The position numbers and the translations under genes were made by a program. The notes beneath the pieces were generated by a model. That model saw only the letters and a list, made by a program, of their open reading frames with translations, made no database searches and was not told the DNA's origin. A stretch of 9,755 bases of DNA from CAZGAH01 sp964523295 (lineage in GTDB: Bacteria > Desulfobacterota > Desulfovibrionia > Desulfovibrionales > Desulfovibrionaceae), in assembly GCA_964523295.1 (NCBI GenBank), contig CAZGAH010000121.1, positions 1 to 9,755 of the forward strand, given 5' to 3'. This document shows, one piece after another, positions 5,449-9,755 of this stretch. Each line of letters opens with the position of its first letter. Position 1 is the stretch's first letter.

Positions 5449-7623
5449 TTACTGCAAACGGAGCAGCACGGATGACCCGCTGTCGTTGAGCACCGTAGGG
5501 GTACGCGTGCTCAGGACTTCCGGCAGCAGCCGGGCGGGATCGAAGCTGACGGGCACGGCGCCCGCAGCGGGATCTTTGGTCAGAAAGGTCAGCTCGGCCT
5601 TCTCTTGCCAGGGCCAGTGCAAAGGGCCTGGCCCGAAGGTCAGACCGCCAATGTCGAGTCGGGCGGACCCCGCGGGCAGGAGAATGCGCAGGCCTGTCGC
5701 ATCGGCAGGCATGGCCGGGCCGAGTTCCAGCCAGCCGGACCAGCCGCGGGCGACGGGGACGATTGCCGCGGCGTCGCTCCGGGGAGTGCCCGCGGCGTCG
5801 AGCGGAAGAACCTGGAGCGCAGTCGCCTTGCCCCGGTTCTTCAGCAAGGCTCGCAGGGGGGCGCCGGGTTGAACGGCGGGGCGGATATCGATGTGCAACA
5901 GCTCCCGGGCGGGTATCCAGCCTTCGCGGTTCAGTGGCTGGGCCGCGCTGCGCGTGCTCAAGGGAGAAAAACGGAAATCCGGATAGCTGATCCACCAGCT
6001 GTCCTCGTTGACGCCGACAAAGGACGGGTGGAACACGGTCGGGTTATAGCCCACGGCAAAGCGCAGGGCCGGGTCCTTCAACATCTCGCGATCCGGTTCC
6101 GCCTCGCGCAGGGCCGGGTGATAGTACACCGCCCCCAGACGCATCGCGCCGTGCAGAAAATAGTACGGCATGACGATCATGCTGGTATAGAGCACGCTGT
6201 CCCCTGTCCCGGCCTGAGCCAGCAGCTCCGAAACCTGCGCCGGGTCGAGGCGCAGGGGCTCTTTGGCGGTCGCGTGCTCGATGGTGGTCCCTATCTGCTC
6301 GGCGGCGTGCAGGGTCGTCTGCACGCAGTACCCGAGCAAAAGGGCGAAGAGCGTGACGGGTATGAGTCGAATCCAGTTCAACAGTTCGTGGCTTTGCAGG
6401 GAAAACGTCCGCCAGGCGGTCACGGACGCCGTTGCGGTATAGCGTAGAGCCTGGCCGATCGCGCCGAAAAAGATGACCAGGAAGGGAATCCAGATACGGT
6501 ACACGCCGCCGGCGGCCCAATATTCAACGTAGAACAGCATGGCCAGCAGGAACAGCACATAGACGAGCAGCACCTTGAAAATTTTGTTGCGTTGTGCTGG
6601 CTCGGTGGTCAAAAAACCGGCGAAGCAGGCCAGGAAAAAGCAGGCCAGTGACCCGAAAAAACCTTGCTCGAGGTTGACCAGGCTGGCGATCAGCTCCACC
6701 AGCGATTCCACCGCCCCGGACAGCACGGCCAGCCAGAGCGGCCCATCCAGCGGAATGGCCGGATTGATAAGCTGTGGCCGGGATACGCTCGCCGAGAGCA
6801 CGAAGCCGGCGGCAACGGCAGCGAGCGCGAAGGCACAGGACAGCCACAGGCTGCGGGGCCAGGGGCGCGTGGACAGCAGCAGCGCCATGACCACGGCCAT
6901 GACCGCGAAAATGCGCCCCACCGGATGCGACCCGACCAGCAGCAGCGAACCCAGGGCCAGGGTCCAGGGGGCCTGACCGTTGCGGGCGATGAGCCGGGCC
7001 CAGATGCAGACAGCCAGCCCCATGGTCAGGTTGCCTGGCTGAACCAGGTGCAGCCCGGTGGACGGGTAGACTTTGAAGGCCGCGAGCACGAGCCCGAGCC
7101 CTCCCGCCACGCGCCCCCAGAGCGCGGTCAGCAACCAGGCGAAGCCCAGGCCGAAAAATACCGGGGCCAGGGTCCAGACCAGATCGTGCGCAGCGGAAAT
7201 ATCCAGGCCAAAGGGGGTCAATCCCAGCAGGACGAGCGAGTAGAGGAAATGGTAGACTGGAAAGATCCGCGTCGCCGCCAGATCATGCTGCCGGGCAACT
7301 TCAGGATCCGCGGACGGCGCCAGCAACTGCGCGCGCAAGCTTTCCAGGGCCGGGCAATCCTGGGTGAAGCACTCCTGCATCTGGCGCGTCTTGGTCAGAT
7401 ACCCGATGGCATCGTCGAATTCGGGCGGAAGCGCCCGCTGCCATAACGGGATGTTCGTCAACGCCCCCTGGACAAGAATCCAGAGCACCAGCCCCGCCGC
7501 CGGGAACAGCCAGCGTCCCCGCGCCGTGCCGCTGACTGCGGGAGCGGAAGGTCCGGGTTCGGTCGATCCTGGGATGAATGGCGGAAGTGAAGGGGACGTC
7601 GATTGTTTCTGACGGCGACTCAT
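5449..7623 (-). CDS. Large polytopic membrane protein, GT-C glycosyltransferase-like, with periplasmic C-terminal domain
   Basis: The product is 724 aa. Residues 1-36 are polar, basic and proline-rich, followed by a first membrane helix (about 37-56). A short loop holds PPEFDDAIGYL (66-76), with acidic residues D70/D71 placed where GT-C enzymes carry their catalytic or metal-binding acidic residue in the first external loop. About 10-12 further hydrophobic segments run from about 121 to 436. Residues from about 440 to 724 are soluble-like, beta-rich at the end and probably periplasmic, with a conserved-looking stretch around 527-550 (aromatic and acidic: YNPTVFHPSF, SWWISYPDF). This architecture fits a lipid-carrier-dependent GT-C transferase, but family assignment is inference from topology and context, and it could be another polytopic envelope protein. 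The nearest Shine-Dalgarno-like GGAGAGG (7644-7638) is 14 nt from the ATG, unusually far; the start overlaps the stop of a possible small ORF (ATGA). It is followed by the radical SAM gene after 47 bp, which includes a small hairpin (GCCTG 5419-5423 / CAGGC 5429-5433). Confidence 0.7.
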   Translation of the reverse strand: MSRRQKQSTSPSLPPFIPGSTEPGPSAPAVSGTARGRWLFPAAGLVLWILVQGALTNIPLWQRALPPEFDDAIGYLTKTRQMQECFTQDCPALESLRAQLLAPSADPEVARQHDLAATRIFPVYHFLYSLVLLGLTPFGLDISAAHDLVWTLAPVFFGLGFAWLLTALWGRVAGGLGLVLAAFKVYPSTGLHLVQPGNLTMGLAVCIWARLIARNGQAPWTLALGSLLLVGSHPVGRIFAVMAVVMALLLSTRPWPRSLWLSCAFALAAVAAGFVLSASVSRPQLINPAIPLDGPLWLAVLSGAVESLVELIASLVNLEQGFFGSLACFFLACFAGFLTTEPAQRNKIFKVLLVYVLFLLAMLFYVEYWAAGGVYRIWIPFLVIFFGAIGQALRYTATASVTAWRTFSLQSHELLNWIRLIPVTLFALLLGYCVQTTLHAAEQIGTTIEHATAKEPLRLDPAQVSELLAQAGTGDSVLYTSMIVMPYYFLHGAMRLGAVYYHPALREAEPDREMLKDPALRFAVGYNPTVFHPSFVGVNEDSWWISYPDFRFSPLSTRSAAQPLNREGWIPARELLHIDIRPAVQPGAPLRALLKNRGKATALQVLPLDAAGTPRSDAAAIVPVARGWSGWLELGPAMPADATGLRILLPAGSARLDIGGLTFGPGPLHWPWQEKAELTFLTKDPAAGAVPVSFDPARLLPEVLSTRTPTVLNDSGSSVLLRLQ

Positions 7624-7763
7624 CGCGTAACTGTGGTCCTCTCCGATACGGCGGCTCGTTCGGCGACGGCGGCTTCCGTCGCCGGCGTGTTGCGGCCCGG
7701 TCGCTGCTCACTGCGTATCCAGGGCGGCAGTGTGAGGCCGTCCTGTCGCCGCTCGATGCGCAT
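7620..7763 (-). CDS. Possible small ORF (47 aa) between STAS and membrane protein genes
   Basis: This is an ATG-to-TGA frame of 47 codons (MRIERRQDGL...RTTVTR), rich in Arg, Glu, Ala and Thr with no membrane segment. Its TGA overlaps the ATG of the membrane protein gene as ATGA, a common coupling arrangement. About three quarters of its third codon positions are G or C, like its neighbours. Against it: no well-spaced ribosome binding site (AGG abuts the ATG), and in GC-rich DNA an open stretch of this size is not rare. It is also in frame with the STAS gene, with only the TGA and six codons between, so it could be leftover or read-through sequence. No family is recognised. Confidence 0.27.
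   Translation of the reverse strand: MRIERRQDGLTLPPWIRSEQRPGRNTPATEAAVAERAAVSERTTVTR
7661..7684 (-). repeat. Strong GC hairpin in the STAS / membrane protein gap
   Basis: CGGCGACGG (7661-7669) and CCGTCGCCG (7676-7684) form a perfect 9-bp stem with a 6-nt loop. No T tract follows on the minus strand, so it is not a classical terminator. It lies 38 nt upstream of the membrane protein start. A second, weaker pairing (CACTGC 7709-7714 with GCAGTG 7727-7732) is nearby. In a leftward transcript it could pause or protect RNA or tune expression of the downstream genes; this is inference. Confidence 0.55.
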
Positions 7764-7781
7764 CCTGGCCGGAGCGCAGTA

Positions 7782-8093
7782 TCAGGTAACGTTCAGCGGC
7801 GTTTCCAATCCTGCGATTTTGAACACTTTTTTTACTTCAGGAAGGGAATTCGCCACGACGAACGACGTAACGCCCGTTTCCTTGGCGGTCTTCAGGCAAA
7901 TCCGCAGGAAGGCCGATGCGACGAAGACGACCTTGCCCATGTCGAAAACGACGTGAACAGGGCCATCCGTAGCGCAGGCGGCCAGCTTTTCGTCCAGTTG
8001 CGGAGCAAGCGCTCCGGCGGCGACGGTATCCATGCGTTCGCCAAAGAGGCAACGCAGCGTGCGTGACGTGGTGTCGAACTGAAAATCGACCAT
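7782..8093 (-). CDS. STAS-domain protein (anti-sigma factor antagonist-like)
   Basis: This is a single-domain cytoplasmic protein of 103 aa, the normal size for SpoIIAA/RsbV-type STAS proteins, which act as phosphorylation-controlled binding switches in partner-switching systems. Evidence: the central VHVVFDMGKVVFVASAFL (46-63) aligns with the STAS pattern 'DLSGVxFIDSSGL', followed by a helix (LRICLKTAKETG) and a final strand/helix (SFVVANSLPEVKKVFKIAGLETPL). The phosphorylatable serine position appears to be S60, but the usual preceding Asp is Ala59 and the usual Gly is Phe62, so regulation by phosphorylation is uncertain. GGAG 6 nt before ATG 8093 supports the start. It begins 14 bp after the aldehyde dehydrogenase stop, so the two are very probably cotranscribed. 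No anti-sigma kinase or PP2C phosphatase gene is in the window, so partners are unknown. Confidence 0.88.
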   Translation of the reverse strand: MVDFQFDTTSRTLRCLFGERMDTVAAGALAPQLDEKLAACATDGPVHVVFDMGKVVFVASAFLRICLKTAKETGVTSFVVANSLPEVKKVFKIAGLETPLNVT

Positions 8094-8107
8094 GGGACTC
8101 TCCGAGG

Positions 8108-9538
8108 CTAGGTGTTTTTCCGGAGCAAGCTCAAAAAGGCCTGCGCACCGATGCTTTCATCCTGGTATGACGCCGGCGTCAAGGCCAGTAAAGCGACATT
8201 TTCACGTCGCCGACAGACGCGTTTGATGTTGATCAAATTCCTGGCAGTGATGTTTTCCGTGGTGATATTCTTCCCGCCTGCGCCGCAACCCAGGGTGAAG
8301 GAGGTGCGCAGATGGTTGAAGATACCGCCTACGCCGCCATGCGACGAGGGCGTATTGACGACCACGCGCCCGGCGTTCATGAGCTGGGCGAATCGGGCGA
8401 TTTCCGCTTCGTCGTTCGCGTATATGCTGGCGGTATGCCCCACGCCACCGAGGTAGTTGAGGTCGATGCACAGCTTGATGGCTTCGGTAAAATCCTCGCG
8501 CACAAAGTAGGCCAGCACCGGCGCGAGCACCTCGCCTGAAAGGGGGTGATCATGCCCGGCATGATCCAGCGGGGCCAGGAGAATCCTGGTGCCCGCGGGC
8601 ACGGTGATGCCAGCCATCGCCGCCAGGCGATCCACGCTCTGTCCCACGATATCCGGATGCATGAGCCTGGTCTTGGGATCGATGGCGACAGCCTCGACCC
8701 TGGCGATCTGCTCCGGGTCGAGAAAGTGGCAATGCTGTCGGACGAACTCCGCCCTGAGCGCCGCATCGTTGTTCCGGGTGACAACAATGGCCTGCTCGCT
8801 GGCACAGATGGTGCCGTTGTCGAAGGTCTTGGATGTGATGATATTGCGTACGGCGAATTCGGGGTCGGCGCTTTCGCAGATGAACACCGGAACATTCCCC
8901 GGTCCGACGCCAATGGCCGGTGTCCCAGAACTGTAGGCCGCTTTCACCAGGCTGGGACCTCCGGTGGCCAGAACCAGGGCCATGTCCGGATGGGACATAA
9001 GCGCATGGGTCAGGTCCCGGGAGGGCGCCTCGATGCATTGCACGCAATCCTCCGGCGCATCGGCCGAGAGCGCGGCCTCGTAGCAGATGCGCGCAGCTTC
9101 GCGGCAGCAGTTGAGCGCTTTTTTATGCGGACTGAAGATGATCGGGTTGCGCGACTTCAAGGCGATGAGGGTCTTGAAAAAGATGGTGGACGTCGGGTTG
9201 GTCACCGGGGTTACGCCCAGAATCGGCCCCATGGGCTGGGCGATTTCCGTGATGCCCAGGTGATCGTCCTCGGAGAGGATACCCACGGTTTTTTCGTTGA
9301 TGATATCCTGATACACGAGCGCCGATCCGACCGTGTTCTTGATGACCTTGTGATCGAAGACGCCCAGCCCGGTTTCATCGTGCGCCATCCGGGCCAGTCT
9401 GACACGGTTCCTGAACGCAGCCTCGAACACCGCAGTGACAATGGCGTCAGTCTGGGCCTGGTCGTATCCGGAGAACACGGCAGCGGCAATTTTGGCATTG
9501 CTGACAAGCTCTTGGGCCAGGGCGACAGGATCGGACAT
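8108..9538 (-). CDS. CoA-acylating aldehyde dehydrogenase (stand-alone AdhE N-terminal-type)
   Basis: The enzyme interconverts acetaldehyde (or a similar aldehyde), CoA and NAD+ with acetyl-CoA and NADH in the cytoplasm. The product is 476 aa and aligns from end to end with the aldehyde dehydrogenase half of bifunctional AdhE. Shared blocks include KVIKN (64-68), TNPTSTIFFKTLIALKSRN (113-131), IIFSPH (133-138), LATGGPSLVKAAYSSG (190-205), GVGPGN (210-215), the catalytic cysteine C245 in FDNGTICASEQ (239-249; E. coli AdhE uses C246), VVVNTPSSHGGVG (392-404), and SFTLGCGAGGKNITTEN (413-429). The protein ends about 30 residues after RRENVAL; the iron-dependent alcohol dehydrogenase half of AdhE is absent and no separate one is adjacent. 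There is no clear microcompartment-targeting N-terminal extension. GAGG 5 nt before ATG 9538 supports the start. It is first in the leftward block and sits behind a promoter overlapped by dyad repeats. The physiological direction (ethanol oxidation or aldehyde reduction) is not determinable here. Confidence 0.95.
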   Translation of the reverse strand: MSDPVALAQELVSNAKIAAAVFSGYDQAQTDAIVTAVFEAAFRNRVRLARMAHDETGLGVFDHKVIKNTVGSALVYQDIINEKTVGILSEDDHLGITEIAQPMGPILGVTPVTNPTSTIFFKTLIALKSRNPIIFSPHKKALNCCREAARICYEAALSADAPEDCVQCIEAPSRDLTHALMSHPDMALVLATGGPSLVKAAYSSGTPAIGVGPGNVPVFICESADPEFAVRNIITSKTFDNGTICASEQAIVVTRNNDAALRAEFVRQHCHFLDPEQIARVEAVAIDPKTRLMHPDIVGQSVDRLAAMAGITVPAGTRILLAPLDHAGHDHPLSGEVLAPVLAYFVREDFTEAIKLCIDLNYLGGVGHTASIYANDEAEIARFAQLMNAGRVVVNTPSSHGGVGGIFNHLRTSFTLGCGAGGKNITTENITARNLINIKRVCRRRENVALLALTPASYQDESIGAQAFLSLLRKNT

Positions 9539-9599
9539 AACGACCTCGTTGGTTGGGATGTGTGTGACAGACGTCGCAGGATGCCGTACCGGCGCAGCC

Positions 9600-9620
9600 T
9601 CAGCGCCATTGCGGCGCTGA
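9600..9620. repeat. Perfect 8+8 dyad at the predicted transcription start of the aldehyde dehydrogenase gene
   Basis: TCAGCGCC (9600-9607) and GGCGCTGA (9613-9620) are perfect inverted repeats with a 5-nt centre. No T tract follows on either strand. The predicted start site near 9618 falls inside the right arm, so a full RNA hairpin is less likely than a DNA operator. Which regulator binds is unknown; it does not resemble the usual Rex or FNR/HcpR consensus. Confidence 0.6.
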
Positions 9621-9624
9621 AATA

Positions 9625-9654
9625 ATTATATCCTGAGACGCCGGATATACGCAA
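9625..9654 (-). promoter_or_regulatory. Candidate promoter with overlapping operator dyad for the aldehyde dehydrogenase/STAS genes
   Basis: On the minus strand a perfect TATAAT -10 box occupies 9630-9625. A weak -35 box TTGCGT (9654-9649) lies 18 bp upstream. Predicted start is near 9618, giving a leader of about 80 nt. A perfect 7+7 inverted repeat, TATATCC-N9-GGATATA (9627-9633 and 9643-9649), covers most of the -10 box and the spacer; a protein bound there would block RNA polymerase. The boxes are seen; repression is inference. Confidence 0.55.
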
Positions 9655-9666
9655 CCGGAAAAAAGG

Positions 9667-9755
9667 TCAATTCCACGGCCCCCCCCTGACACCGGCCTCA
9701 CTGCGTTTGGGATGATGTTCCAGAAACCAGCTCTCCTTCGCCTCCCGGTTGCAGA
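9667..9755 (-). CDS. Possible C-terminal tail of an unidentified leftward gene (partial)
   Basis: A minus-strand frame is open from the window edge to TGA at 9669-9667 and gives 28 residues, including EAKESWFLEHHPKRSEAG, ending in PWN. Codon third positions are mostly G/C, as in the neighbours. No family is recognised, and a frame this short could be open by chance. It contains a run of eight G (C 9679-9686 on +) near its end, where a miscount would change the terminus. If real, its stop lies 13 bp upstream of the -35 box of the aldehyde dehydrogenase promoter. Confidence 0.35.
   Translation of the reverse strand, partial: CNREAKESWFLEHHPKRSEAGVRGGPWN

Noticed and set aside
5605..7446. Long + strand frames (280 and 260 codons) opposite the membrane protein gene
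   Set aside because: Low-complexity Gly/Gln/Arg-rich products without motifs; the opposite strand encodes a coherent polytopic protein.
8546..9625. 359-codon + strand frame opposite the aldehyde dehydrogenase
   Set aside because: It is fully antisense to a highly conserved gene with catalytic motifs; its product is Gly/Arg/His/Asp-rich without recognisable domains, typical of antisense frames in GC-rich DNA.
9713..9755. Possible + strand gene starting at ATG 9713 near the right edge
   Set aside because: Only about 14 codons are visible, without a convincing ribosome binding site; the opposite frame is at least as plausible.
1..9755. CRISPR, transposon ends, tRNA/rRNA genes
   Set aside because: No direct-repeat array, transposase or integrase motif, or tRNA-like cloverleaf was seen; the genes have similar codon use with no clear boundary of transferred DNA.

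Overview
The window is GC-rich DNA (above roughly 60% GC, judged by eye) from what looks like an anaerobic or microaerophilic Gram-negative bacterium. The best guess is a sulfate-reducer-like deltaproteobacterium (Desulfovibrionales type). That guess rests on an FprA/Roo-type flavo-diiron protein, a stand-alone CoA-acylating aldehyde dehydrogenase, a B12-type radical SAM enzyme and a PriA with an intact zinc-binding insert. No rRNA, tRNA, CRISPR array, transposase or integrase was seen, so taxonomy is inference.

Layout. Positions 1-1348 (+) hold the C-terminal 448 codons of the replication-restart helicase PriA. A 205-bp intergenic region follows, with a candidate sigma-70 promoter, and then a complete flavo-diiron protein (1554-2729, +). 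This gene converges on a leftward block and is separated from it by a long, imperfect inverted repeat (2762-2821). The leftward block, in transcription order, is: CoA-acylating aldehyde dehydrogenase (9538-8108), STAS-domain protein (8093-7782), a possible 47-codon small ORF (7763-7620), a large polytopic GT-C-like membrane protein (7623-5449), a B12-binding radical SAM protein (5401-3998), and a dolichol-phosphate-mannose-synthase-like GT2 with C-terminal membrane helices (3998-2823). Upstream of the dehydrogenase is a promoter whose TATAAT box is overlapped by a perfect 7+7 dyad, with a second perfect 8+8 dyad next to it. Beyond that is the possible tail of another leftward gene, running off the window edge.

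How the genes may work together. The flavo-diiron protein reduces O2 or NO and protects an anaerobe. The aldehyde dehydrogenase interconverts acetaldehyde and acetyl-CoA, and its gene is 14 bp from a STAS switch protein. The most interesting part is the three-gene set of GT-C-like membrane protein, B12 radical SAM and polyprenyl-phosphate GT2. Its spacing is tight (47 bp, then a TGATG stop/start overlap). It looks like a cell-envelope pathway in which a GT2 charges a lipid carrier with sugar, a membrane enzyme uses it on the periplasmic side, and a B12 radical SAM enzyme (often a methylase or a lipid-modifying enzyme) alters the lipid or glycan. The specific product cannot be read from sequence. 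Most genes here belong to well-known families; any novelty lies in their combination.
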